Below are positions 1-6,087 of a stretch of DNA of 6,328 nucleotides, piece by piece; the first letter of the stretch is position 1; every line of letters begins with the position of its first letter. The stretch comes from Betaproteobacteria bacterium (GTDB lineage: Bacteria; Pseudomonadota; Gammaproteobacteria; Burkholderiales; Burkholderiaceae). Below the pieces are notes generated by a model. It searched no databases, had not been told where the DNA came from, and saw only the letters and a program-made list of their open reading frames with translations. The translations under genes were made by a program, and so were the position numbers. The stretch is from positions 1-6,328 of the forward strand of contig JAATGO010000138.1 of NCBI GenBank assembly GCA_015654605.1, given 5' to 3'.

Positions 1-352
1 CCGCACAAGCCGCACACTCGCCTTCGAGGCTGCGTCGGAATTCCAGGAAGTTCCGTACGTCAGGAATACTCACCAACGTTGAGAATGACAGTGCTTGCGA
101 GGCCGTCGTTTCATGACTCACATAATTGCCCGAACCTTTACGTGAATATATCCGTCCTTCGGAACGTAATCGCGTCAACGCCTGCCGCAGCATTGGTCTC
201 GATACGCCAAATCGCTCTGCCAGAGTATGTTCTGCAGGGAGCCTCATGTCAGGACCAAACTCTGGATCACTCAACATGGCAAGCAGCTGATCGTATGCAT
301 ATTCGTCTCTTGTATAAGAGGGAATATGTGGCGAGGTTCTGATTGAGTACAT
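1..352 (-). CDS. GntR-family regulator, FadR/FCD subfamily (C-terminus cut off by window edge)
   Basis: The minus strand reads open from an ATG at 352 to the left edge, giving 117 codons without a stop. Residues about 18-79 form a GntR winged helix: LPAEHTLAERFGVSRPMLRQ (residues 38-57) is the family's recognition-helix signature, followed by LRSEGRI and the wing RKGSGNYV. From about residue 104, EFRRSLEGECAACA matches the beginning of the FCD ligand-binding domain, whose metal-binding and effector residues lie outside the window. The start is supported by an AAGGGG ribosome-binding site seven bases upstream. It is divergent from the sugar-acid operon and probably controls it, with a sugar acid or its dehydration product as effector; this follows from family habit and position. 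The ligand is unknown. The subfamily call is firm. Confidence 0.9.
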   Translation of the reverse strand, partial: MYSIRTSPHIPSYTRDEYAYDQLLAMLSDPEFGPDMRLPAEHTLAERFGVSRPMLRQALTRLRSEGRIYSRKGSGNYVSHETTASQALSFSTLVSIPDVRNFLEFRRSLEGECAACA

Positions 353-383
353 GAGCAGCCCCTTGGATAAGTTACAAATAAAT

Positions 384-394
384 CTGTCAGACAG
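384..394. promoter_or_regulatory. Candidate operator for the divergent GntR regulator
   Basis: CTGTCAGACAG is a perfect palindrome around a central A. It contains the GTnnnAC core typical of operators bound by FadR-subfamily GntR proteins (general consensus TNGTNNNACNA). It lies between the divergent regulator and the operon, about 14 bp upstream of the operon -35 box, which itself overlaps a further GACAG half-site (411-415). The centre is near -55 relative to the predicted operon start and 37 bp upstream of the regulator ATG. It could therefore serve autoregulation, activation, or looping repression. The assignment to this regulator is inferred. Confidence 0.5.
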
Positions 395-408
395 GATATC
401 AGATAAGT

Positions 409-437
409 TTGACAGCCCGCAATAGCGTCGACATAAT
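409..437 (+). promoter_or_regulatory. Sigma-70 promoter of the sugar-acid operon
   Basis: A consensus -35 box TTGACA (409-414) is followed after exactly 17 bp by CATAAT (432-437), which differs from the consensus -10 at one base. The predicted start is near 444, giving a leader of about 32 bases before the dehydratase ATG at 476. The -35 box is continuous with a GACAG half-site that resembles the nearby palindrome, so a regulator bound here would compete with RNA polymerase. I found no equally good promoter for the divergent regulator on the minus strand. Confidence 0.7.
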
Positions 438-475
438 CAATTCACTTATTTTGACCTAATGCCTATTACCTCACT

Positions 476-1681
476 ATGCCTAAGATTACTGCCCTGCGAA
501 CCATTCGGCTTCCCGAACGCCCTAAGCTCATTTGGGTGGAAATCGAGACGGAAGATGGATTAACTGGACTCGGTGAAACCTTTCGTGGCGCACAGGCAGT
601 AGAGGCGGTACTCCACGAGCAGATTGCCCCCGCGCTACTCGGACGGCCAGCGGAACATGTGACGGCAATCTCCCATGAACTCTTGAATCCCTATGTTGGC
701 TTTGGCAGCAGCAGCGCAGAAGTGCGTGCTGCCAGCGCTGTGGATATCGCGCTCTGGGATTTAGCTGGCCAGCGTAGCGGTGTTCCGGTGTACGTCGCAC
801 TTGGTGGTGCAATGCGTGCACAAGTCCCTGTCTACAACACGTGTGCTGGATACGATTTCAATACGTCCCTTGGCGGCCGCCGGGCAGTCGGTACAGCTGA
901 TCAGAGTAAGGGACCCTACGACGACCAGATCGCTTTTATGCGCGACGCGGATGTGCTTGCAGAAAGCCTGTTGTCCGAAGGTTATGCCGCGATGAAAATC
1001 TGGCCATTTGATGATTTCGCTGCGAGCAACGCGCATCACATCAGTCTGCCTGACCTGAAGACGGGTCTCGAACCGTTTCGCAAGATCAGAGCCGCCGTAG
1101 GCGATCGCATCGAAATTATGTGCGAGTTGCACAGCCTGTGGGGTACCCACGCGGCAACTCGAATTTGCAATGCACTGGCCGATTATGGGGTGCTATGGGT
1201 CGAAGATCCGATATCGAAAATGGACAATCTGGCCGCAGTCGCCGATTTGCGTCGGCAAACACACGCTCCCATCTGTGGTGGAGAGAACCTAGCGGGCGCA
1301 AAGCGGTTTCGGGAGATGCTTGCTGCCGATGCCGTCGATTTTGTGATGCTTGACCTGACTTGGTGTGGTGGTTTGAGCGAAGCACGCAAGATCGCTGCGA
1401 TCGCCGAAACGCATGCGCGTCCACTGGCACCTCATGACTGTACAGGGCCGGTTGCGTTGATGGCAGGTTTACATCTTGCGGTTCACGCACCCACAGCGAT
1501 TTTCCAGGAGGTGGTGCGAGCCTCGCTCGCAACCTGGTATCCCGAGCTCGTTGATCGGCTGCCTGTCATCCGCGACGGTGTCGCTCTCGCACCTACGGAG
1601 CCTGGACTAGGTACGGCACTCTTGCCTCATGTGCGTAAAAGTACTGGTGCTGTGATACGCGAAAGCGGGAAGCCGCGCTGA
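476..1681 (+). CDS. Enolase-superfamily (mandelate racemase/muconate lactonizing type) acid-sugar dehydratase, substrate unknown
   Basis: This 401-residue protein is the usual length for acid-sugar dehydratases of the enolase superfamily. Residues 1-120 form the capping domain, and the rest is the (beta/alpha)7-beta barrel. Likely magnesium ligands are E217 (CELH), E243 (WVEDP) and E270 (GGEN). Likely catalytic residues are K174 (AMKIWPF), H219, and the dyad H320 (APHDCTGP) with D293 (VMLDLTWCGG). E345 sits in the last barrel strand. The first metal ligand is followed by x-His, as in galactonate, gluconate and mannonate dehydratases, rather than the D-x-N of mandelate racemase; the second lysine of the KxK motif is Trp. 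These features favour dehydration of an aldonic or similar acid to a 2-keto-3-deoxy acid, in the cytoplasm. It is the first gene of the operon. The ATG lacks a Shine-Dalgarno sequence. Family certain; substrate not determinable. Confidence 0.9.
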   Translation: MPKITALRTIRLPERPKLIWVEIETEDGLTGLGETFRGAQAVEAVLHEQIAPALLGRPAEHVTAISHELLNPYVGFGSSSAEVRAASAVDIALWDLAGQRSGVPVYVALGGAMRAQVPVYNTCAGYDFNTSLGGRRAVGTADQSKGPYDDQIAFMRDADVLAESLLSEGYAAMKIWPFDDFAASNAHHISLPDLKTGLEPFRKIRAAVGDRIEIMCELHSLWGTHAATRICNALADYGVLWVEDPISKMDNLAAVADLRRQTHAPICGGENLAGAKRFREMLAADAVDFVMLDLTWCGGLSEARKIAAIAETHARPLAPHDCTGPVALMAGLHLAVHAPTAIFQEVVRASLATWYPELVDRLPVIRDGVALAPTEPGLGTALLPHVRKSTGAVIRESGKPR

Positions 1682-1771
1682 TCGCACCGTCATGCCCCAG
1701 TAAAGCCAAAAAGAATCCAAGAGAAATCAACACAGACGGTCATCAGAACTGTTCATATAAAAAACGGCGTG

Positions 1772-1789
1772 CTCCTGTATCCACAGGGG
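1772..1789 (+). promoter_or_regulatory. Small hairpin just upstream of the symporter ribosome-binding site
   Basis: CTCCTGT and ACAGGGG can pair as a seven base-pair stem (one G-U) around the tetraloop ATCC. It ends about ten bases before the AGAGGAGA ribosome-binding site of the symporter. It lies in the 129 bp gap between dehydratase and symporter, the only sizeable gap inside the operon. It has no T-tract after it, so it is not a terminator. An mRNA-processing or stability role is possible but unproven. Confidence 0.25.
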
Positions 1790-1810
1790 AAATTTCAGAG
1801 GAGACATAAA

Positions 1811-3214
1811 ATGTCATCAAGATTTGTAATCGTCATCGGGGTCACTACGCTTTACTTTGCGCTCATCGCCTTCATAGGTTATCGCGTACGTCGACATGCT
1901 TCCAGCAGCGGTGGCTTCACTACGGGGGGGAAGTCATTTTCCCCCCTGCTGATCGCTGCATTGATCATATCTGAATTCATTGGCAGCTCGGTGAGCATTG
2001 GTACTGCGCAGAAGGGATTCGAGGAGGGAATATCTGCAGCGTGGAACCTGGTTGCCTTGTCTATGGGTTTTTTATTACTTGGATTCTTGCTGGTAGGTCA
2101 GTATCGACGCACCGGTCTCAACACGATTTCTGGAATCCTTGAGTTAACCTATGGTCGAGGCGTACGGTACGCATCTTCGGCACTGACAATTTTTTCCCTG
2201 AACATTGTTGCCGTTGCGTTGTACGCAAGCGGAGGTGCTGTGCTCGGTGCGGTTCTACATATTGGACAGGGGCTGGCAACGATCATCGTCGGTGCTATCG
2301 CGATCTTTTTCGTCACGATTGGTGGTTTTCGTTCTGTGGTCTATACCAACACCCTGAATGCGGTAATCAAGTACATTGGTATTGTGCTCGCGCTCGCCTT
2401 CGCACTCACCGAGACGGGCGGCTACGCACACCTGCGTGCAACATTGCCCGAGCGGATGTTTGATCTGTCGGGTGTCGGCATATCCCAAATCATTGCTTGG
2501 ATGATCGCAGGAATTGGGTCAATTTTCGCCACGCAGTATGTGATTCAGGGGGTCGTCACAACGCCTGATGAACGCGGTGCCAAGCGTGCGTGCTATTATG
2601 TGTCGGCCATGATGATCCCATTCGGTATCATTGTGGCGATGATTGGGGTATGCAGTGCATTCCTGTACCCCGGAATCAAGTCAATCGACGCCTTCCCGAC
2701 TATTATTGCGCACATGCCTCCTTTCACATCGAGCATTGTTATGATTGGCTTAGCAGGTGCGCTGTTTGGTGGTATCTCCGCTAGTACGATCGCTTCTGGT
2801 ACGCTTTTGCTCCGCGACCTATATGAGCCGTTCTTCAAGCGAGATGCCACCGACGATAGTTCGCTTCGATTCATTCGTATCGCCACCGTTGTGATCGGGC
2901 TGATTCCACTGATTCTTGCCCTTTTTGCTAGCAAAATACTCCTGATCGCATTTCTTGGTAAGTCACTGCGTTCAACGTTGGCCGTGTTGATACTGTTGTG
3001 TTTTTATGCTCCTCGCTTCGGTACACCTCGTGGTGCACTCGCCGGTATCATCCTGTCGGTCATTGTAACGATTTCGTGGTTCATCGCTGGAAATCCTTTC
3101 GGCATTGATAGCTCATACTTTGTGCTGGGCGTGCCAATAGTTACTATGGCAATTAGTCATCTTTTGAAACGTCGGCAGCCCGAAAACTCGTCCGTACCAG
3201 TCAGCCACCTCTAA
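1811..3214 (+). CDS. Sodium:solute symporter (SSS family), probable sugar-acid importer
   Basis: This 467-residue inner-membrane protein has about 12-13 hydrophobic segments. The first spans roughly residues 5-24 and the last 433-451, ending in a basic tail (KRRQ). Family marks are FTTGGKSFSPLLIAAL followed by EFIGSSVSIGTAQKGFEEG (residues 55-73), GGFRSVVYTNTLNAVIKYIG (171-190), the loop PDERGAKRACYY, and a Ser/Thr-rich helix GGISASTIASGTLLLRDLYE (320-339) where the second sodium site of SSS transporters lies. It probably couples sodium influx to uptake of the dehydratase's substrate; the substrate is inferred from operon context. The ATG at 1811 was chosen because AGAGGAGA sits at 1797-1804; an in-frame ATG at 1769 would add 14 polar residues with no ribosome-binding site and would place that good site inside the gene. 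Confidence 0.88.
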   Translation: MSSRFVIVIGVTTLYFALIAFIGYRVRRHASSSGGFTTGGKSFSPLLIAALIISEFIGSSVSIGTAQKGFEEGISAAWNLVALSMGFLLLGFLLVGQYRRTGLNTISGILELTYGRGVRYASSALTIFSLNIVAVALYASGGAVLGAVLHIGQGLATIIVGAIAIFFVTIGGFRSVVYTNTLNAVIKYIGIVLALAFALTETGGYAHLRATLPERMFDLSGVGISQIIAWMIAGIGSIFATQYVIQGVVTTPDERGAKRACYYVSAMMIPFGIIVAMIGVCSAFLYPGIKSIDAFPTIIAHMPPFTSSIVMIGLAGALFGGISASTIASGTLLLRDLYEPFFKRDATDDSSLRFIRIATVVIGLIPLILALFASKILLIAFLGKSLRSTLAVLILLCFYAPRFGTPRGALAGIILSVIVTISWFIAGNPFGIDSSYFVLGVPIVTMAISHLLKRRQPENSSVPVSHL

Positions 3215-3241
3215 TCCCTATAACATTTGACGATTACCTCT

Positions 3242-4207
3242 ATGCCTTCTACTGACCATACAACATCCGCAAGACCACTCAACGTATTAATTGCAGGGCC
3301 GTTACCGCCAGATCTTATTGCGCGTCTGGACGCCGATTACGTCACCGCAAAGTTATGGCAGGAAACCAATCGCACAGCATTTCTTGCGCAACACGGTTCA
3401 CGCTTCGATGTACTGGCAACCAGTGGTATTTTTGGCGCGGACGCAGAGCTCATGAAGCAGTTGCCGAACCTTCGGCTCATCGCTAGTTTTGGTGTTGGCA
3501 CAGATCCGATTGACCTGGCAGAAGCACGTGCTCGCGGTGTGCCGGTGACCAATACTCCTAACGTGTTGAACGCCTGTGTTGCTGACGCAGCGCTCGGTCT
3601 TCTTCTCGGCTTGGCGCGACGTATCGTGAATGCCGACCGTTGCATTCGTGCTGGTGATTGGAACGCGGGTCGTCTGCCTCTCGGTACTAAACTAGGAGGC
3701 AAACTGTGTGGAATCGTAGGGCTGGGTGGGATCGGACGTGAGATCGCCCATCGTGTAAGTGCTTGTGGCATGCACGTTGCATATCATGGTCCAACGCGTA
3801 AGAGTGATGTCGAATACACTTATTACTCGTCGCTCGTCGATCTCGCTCGAGACGCTGACGTGTTAATACTGTCTTTACCCGGTAACCCGGAAACTCACCA
3901 TCTTGTCAACGCTACCATTTTGCAGGCGCTGGGTCCCACGGGTATGCTTGTTAATGTTGCGAGAGGATCCATTGTCGATGAAAAAGCGTTGGTTGAGGCA
4001 CTGACTCAACGAACGATTGGTGGTGCTGCACTTGACGTTTTCGAGCATGAGCCACATGTGCCGTCAGCTCTGCTAACGTTCGACAATGTGGTGCTTACCC
4101 CGCACATCGGAAGCGGCACTACTGAAACACGGGAAGCGATGAATCAACTCATGCTTGCAAATATTGCAGCATTTGCCGCCGGGCATCCTCTTGTTTCGCC
4201 TGTCTGA
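3242..4207 (+). CDS. D-isomer-specific 2-hydroxyacid dehydrogenase (glyoxylate/hydroxypyruvate reductase-like)
   Basis: The 321-residue protein has the two-part fold of the family: a substrate domain split between residues 1-95 and the C-terminus, and a Rossmann domain in the middle with GLGGIG at 160-165. The catalytic triad is present: R241 (NVARGSIVD), E270 (FEHEP) and H288 (TPHIGS). The substrate loop SFGVGTDPID (83-92) is also typical. The end of the second Rossmann strand reads YHGPTRK, with no acidic residue but with Arg/Lys, which favours NADP(H) over NAD(H). It probably reduces or oxidises a 2-keto/2-hydroxy acid in the operon's route. It begins 27 bases after the symporter stop. The ATG has no Shine-Dalgarno, so translational coupling is likely; a TTG at 3227 would add five residues and has none either. 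Confidence 0.87.
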   Translation: MPSTDHTTSARPLNVLIAGPLPPDLIARLDADYVTAKLWQETNRTAFLAQHGSRFDVLATSGIFGADAELMKQLPNLRLIASFGVGTDPIDLAEARARGVPVTNTPNVLNACVADAALGLLLGLARRIVNADRCIRAGDWNAGRLPLGTKLGGKLCGIVGLGGIGREIAHRVSACGMHVAYHGPTRKSDVEYTYYSSLVDLARDADVLILSLPGNPETHHLVNATILQALGPTGMLVNVARGSIVDEKALVEALTQRTIGGAALDVFEHEPHVPSALLTFDNVVLTPHIGSGTTETREAMNQLMLANIAAFAAGHPLVSPV

Positions 4208-4386
4208 TGTCGCTTGTTGATCATTGTCTGTATTTTTTCTGGTGGCAATGACTTATCAATTAGAGATATAGATAGCAGTAGGATGCCTGAAGAGCGATTT
4301 GGCGAGGATGAGGTTCTTGGGCAACTAACCACAACTAGCGTGTATCCAGGCAATTTTGCAGTTTTTCTCCCTTACGCAAAAAACTG
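4208..4386 (+). pseudogene. Remnant of a YhcH/YjgK/YiaL-family gene (truncated at the N-terminus, frameshifted)
   Basis: Immediately after the dehydrogenase stop codon the same frame stays open for 58 codons to a TGA at 4384-4386. The translation includes IFSGGNDLSIRDIDSSR, then a run rich in Glu/Asp, then SVYPGNFAVFLPY. This order resembles the central part of YhcH-type proteins: the sGgE strand, an acidic stretch, then xpGxFaiFfPxdaH. The N-terminal half with its metal-binding residues is missing, and no start codon or ribosome-binding site is suitable. The frame breaks at six A (4378-4383); removing one A opens a frame containing SHPIVLG up to a TAA at 4485-4487, weakly like the family's HxP C-terminal part. 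Characterised relatives (E. coli YhcH/NanQ) act as sugar anomerases, and such genes often sit in sugar-acid operons, which fits the position. The family match was made by eye. Confidence 0.5.
4359..4386. repeat. AT-rich inverted repeat in the operon/lysR convergent region
   Basis: CAGTTTTT (4359-4366) and AAAAACTG (4379-4386) form a perfect eight base-pair stem with a 12-base loop. It contains the A-run at which the YhcH-like frame breaks. Almost all pairs are A-T and there is no T-tract after the stem on either strand, so it is at best a weak terminator for the operon. The remaining sequence between 4387 and 4494 holds no gene or clear terminator for lysR that I can see. Confidence 0.3.
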
Positions 4387-4494
4387 AGAGTCATCCAATC
4401 GTGCTTGGCATAGTCTCACTAAAAGGGCTCGAAAGCATTTTCTGGGAGTCTCATAGATGGCTTGGTTTATTATCTAGACGCTCCTAATGCCATA

Positions 4495-5418
4495 TTACAA
4501 TGCAGCGGTATAAATCTTTCCAGGTTGGTATGCGCAGGCAAGTCCCATTTGCATTAACCATGATGTAAATGTTTTCAGCGCATTACCAGGGCCATCACTG
4601 TTGCGATGTAACATGTAAAAGCCTTGGTTATGCAAGACTATTTCAGGGAAAAGCTGGCATAAACGTCCATGTGCCAAGTCGTCATCGACCAATGCCAGTG
4701 AGCCTATGGCAACGCCTAAATCGGTGGATGCTGCTTGTAGGCTCAGAAAAAAATGTTCATAACTCGTGCCTGATAAAGGGTGTTTTACAGTGACTCCTGC
4801 TTTGTTCAGCCATCGAGGCCATGCATCGGCGCGCACACTTAAATGAATTAATGATGCCTGTAGCAAGTCTTGTGGTTTCTTGATTGGGTGTACTTGCAAG
4901 TAATGCGGGGAGGCTAGCGGTGCAGATACATCATCAAGAAAACGCGTGCATTCAAAGCCACTGCGATGTAGTGGACTGCGCCATAACAGTACATCGAATG
5001 TCTCATGTATGTCATCGAAATTTTCGGTTAACGTAGTCGATACACGGACTTCAATACGCGGGTTGTCAATTTGAAATTCGGACAATCTGGGAATTAGCCA
5101 ACGCATGGCGATAGATGGCGCTGCAATGACACGCACAATACGGTTTTTGCCAGTGAGCGTTAATTGTTCCGCAGCGACAGCAATACGTTCCAAGCTAGCC
5201 TGAACCTCCGTATAGAAGAGTTGTGCTGCTTCTGTTGCCTCTACACCACGCGGTCTGCGCATAAATAGAGGCTGTCCAAAATAGTCTTCCAACAATTTGA
5301 TTTGTTGACTGACAGCACTGTGTGTGATGTGCAACTCTTCTGCTGCAATCGTCAGATTTTTGGTGCGTACGGCCACTTCAAATACCTTTAATGCTTTTAA
5401 GGGAGGTAAGGAATTCAT
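4495..5418 (-). CDS. LysR-family transcriptional regulator, GcvA-like
   Basis: The 307-residue length is standard for LysR regulators. Residues about 5-64 are the winged helix-turn-helix, with NLTIAAEELHITHSAVSQQI (21-40) as the DNA-binding helices and then KLLEDYFGQPLFMRRPRGVE. The effector domain begins near residue 93; SIAMRWLIPRLSEFQIDNPRI resembles the GcvA/AmpR branch, whose first strand usually ends in a phrase close to this. The effector cannot be read off. It converges on the sugar-acid operon and diverges from the small gene at 5707, which by LysR habit is the first candidate target. No convincing Shine-Dalgarno precedes the ATG at 5418. A 37 bp element similar to one near the small gene lies six bases upstream of the start. 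Confidence 0.9.
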   Translation of the reverse strand: MNSLPPLKALKVFEVAVRTKNLTIAAEELHITHSAVSQQIKLLEDYFGQPLFMRRPRGVEATEAAQLFYTEVQASLERIAVAAEQLTLTGKNRIVRVIAAPSIAMRWLIPRLSEFQIDNPRIEVRVSTTLTENFDDIHETFDVLLWRSPLHRSGFECTRFLDDVSAPLASPHYLQVHPIKKPQDLLQASLIHLSVRADAWPRWLNKAGVTVKHPLSGTSYEHFFLSLQAASTDLGVAIGSLALVDDDLAHGRLCQLFPEIVLHNQGFYMLHRNSDGPGNALKTFTSWLMQMGLACAYQPGKIYTAAL

Positions 5419-5423
5419 CTTGA

Positions 5424-5460
5424 ACTTATTTTAATGTCTATTGGGAAATGTGTTGTTTTT
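5424..5460. repeat. Element R1, adjacent to lysR start (pair with R2)
   Basis: On the plus strand this reads ACTTATTTTAATGTC, then TATT, then GGGAAATGTGT and a T-run. It aligns with R2 (5614-5645) at 28 of 32 compared positions, with R1 holding five extra bases. It is only six bases from the lysR ATG, so it lies in the lysR promoter or leader and a protein bound there could autoregulate lysR. The two elements have the same orientation on the plus strand and therefore opposite orientations relative to the genes they flank. Confidence 0.5.
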
Positions 5461-5561
5461 CGGGTAATCGAAGAAAATTTTTCTATTCCTATCCCCATCT
5501 TCTAGTCGGGGGCAAAAAGGCAGAAAGGCAATTTATTTGAGCAATAATGCACTGAACAATA

Positions 5562-5597
5562 CCTCTCTGGAAGAGACTTTTTCAGAAAATAGAGAGG
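5562..5597. repeat. Inverted repeat in the lysR/small-gene intergenic region
   Basis: CCTCTCT (5562-5568) and AGAGAGG (5591-5597) are exact reverse complements separated by 22 bases. It sits between elements R1 and R2, about 17 bp upstream of R2. It could be a protein-binding dyad or chance; no T-run follows that would make it a terminator. Apart from R1, R2 and this dyad, the 5419-5706 region shows no gene, only AT-rich sequence with poorly matching promoter candidates. Confidence 0.25.
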
Positions 5598-5613
5598 GAT
5601 AGACATTAGAAAA

Positions 5614-5645
5614 ACTTATATTGATGTCGGAAAATGTGTCTTTTT
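5614..5645. repeat. Element R2, upstream of the small gene (pair with R1)
   Basis: This reads ACTTATATTGATGTC, then GGAAAATGTGTC and a T-run, and matches R1 near lysR. It contains TTGATG (5621-5626), which with TTAAAA (5644-5649) at 17 bp spacing would form a poor sigma-70 promoter for the small gene. A regulator bound to R2 would cover that -35 box. Just upstream, ATAGACATTA (5599-5608) recurs in inverted orientation inside R1 (5432-5441). Confidence 0.5.
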
Positions 5646-5706
5646 AAAAGCTTCGCAATCTCCTATCCTGTATTCACATTAACTCATTATGTATAGAAAG
5701 AAACAA

Positions 5707-5949
5707 ATGTTAGACACTAAATCCACCGGTTTTTCTAATAATTTACAGACTCTGCGTCATACAGTACAGTCTTTTATCCAGAGCGGTTTGCCATTGAGTC
5801 AGGTAACGCCGGATACTCCTGTGTTGTTTGGTCGCGACGATGTTGCTTATTTGAATGCAGCGACTAGTCTTGAAGATGTTGAGCAGCGTTTGCGTACGCT
5901 TGATCGTCGTCATCTTTCGGCATTGGTCATGCTGAAAACGCTCGCCTGA
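5707..5949 (+). CDS. Small protein of unknown function (about 80 residues)
   Basis: I do not recognise this protein. From the ATG at 5707 it has 80 codons and no hydrophobic segment or signal peptide, so it is probably cytoplasmic. It looks mostly helical. Visible parts are an N-terminal helix-like LQTLRHTVQSFIQSG, a middle section with TPDTPVLFGRDDVAYLN, and a charged C-terminal helix EDVEQRLRTLDRRHLSALVM ending LKTLA. Codon use is like that of neighbouring lysR and supports real coding. An upstream in-frame ATG at 5689 would add MYRKKQ; I prefer 5707 because AGAAAG lies a few bases before it, though this site is weak. It is divergent from lysR and convergent with the glycosylase-like gene, so it is transcribed alone. 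A LysR target is possible by position. Confidence 0.6.
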   Translation: MLDTKSTGFSNNLQTLRHTVQSFIQSGLPLSQVTPDTPVLFGRDDVAYLNAATSLEDVEQRLRTLDRRHLSALVMLKTLA

Positions 5950-5992
5950 TATATTTGTTGAAGACACGCAATTTTTTTATGTAATGGATGGA

Positions 5993-6024
5993 GGTAATCT
6001 GTTGACAGATAAGTCATGATTACC
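5993..6024. repeat. Inverted repeat downstream of the small gene
   Basis: GGTAATC (5993-5999) and GATTACC (6018-6024) are exact reverse complements around an 18-base loop. It lies about 45 bases past the small gene's stop, in the 186 bp convergent stretch that otherwise contains only a T7 run (5971-5977), very short open frames and the neighbouring gene's terminator. With no T-run after it on the plus strand, it is not a standard terminator. Role unknown. Confidence 0.25.
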
Positions 6025-6087
6025 ATGGAAGACTTGCAGTATGTGATCGTGCATCCACAATAAAAAATATAAGGTGATCGATTTGCT

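Noticed and set aside
79..342. 87-codon plus-strand open frame
   Set aside because: It lies opposite the clear GntR winged-helix coding frame on the minus strand, and its translation has no recognisable composition or motif.
1769..1810. N-terminal extension of the symporter from an ATG at 1769
   Set aside because: The 14 extra residues are polar and unlike the family, no ribosome-binding site precedes 1769, and a strong one lies just before 1811.
3227..3241. TTG start for the dehydrogenase
   Set aside because: It has no Shine-Dalgarno and adds five residues outside the conserved fold; the ATG at 3242 is preferred, though neither start is well supported by a ribosome-binding site.
4144..4353. 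69-codon minus-strand open frame
   Set aside because: It overlaps the conserved C-terminus of the dehydrogenase and the YhcH-like remnant on the other strand, with no ribosome-binding site or family signal.
4359..4386. Terminator for the sugar-acid operon
   Set aside because: The stem is nearly all A-T and no T-run follows it, so I list it only as an inverted repeat.
4412..4453. Direct repeat AGTCTCA (4412-4418 and 4447-4453) as a target-site duplication of an insertion
   Set aside because: The 28 bases between the copies carry no inverted ends or transposase sequence; a seven-base repeat is weak alone.
6002..6030. TTGACA at 6002-6007 as a promoter
   Set aside because: No acceptable -10 box lies 16-18 bp downstream and no plus-strand gene follows.
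6015..6063. Short open frame starting MITMEDLQY
   Set aside because: Only 15 codons, no convincing ribosome-binding site at the right distance, and it overlaps the inverted repeat at 5993-6024.
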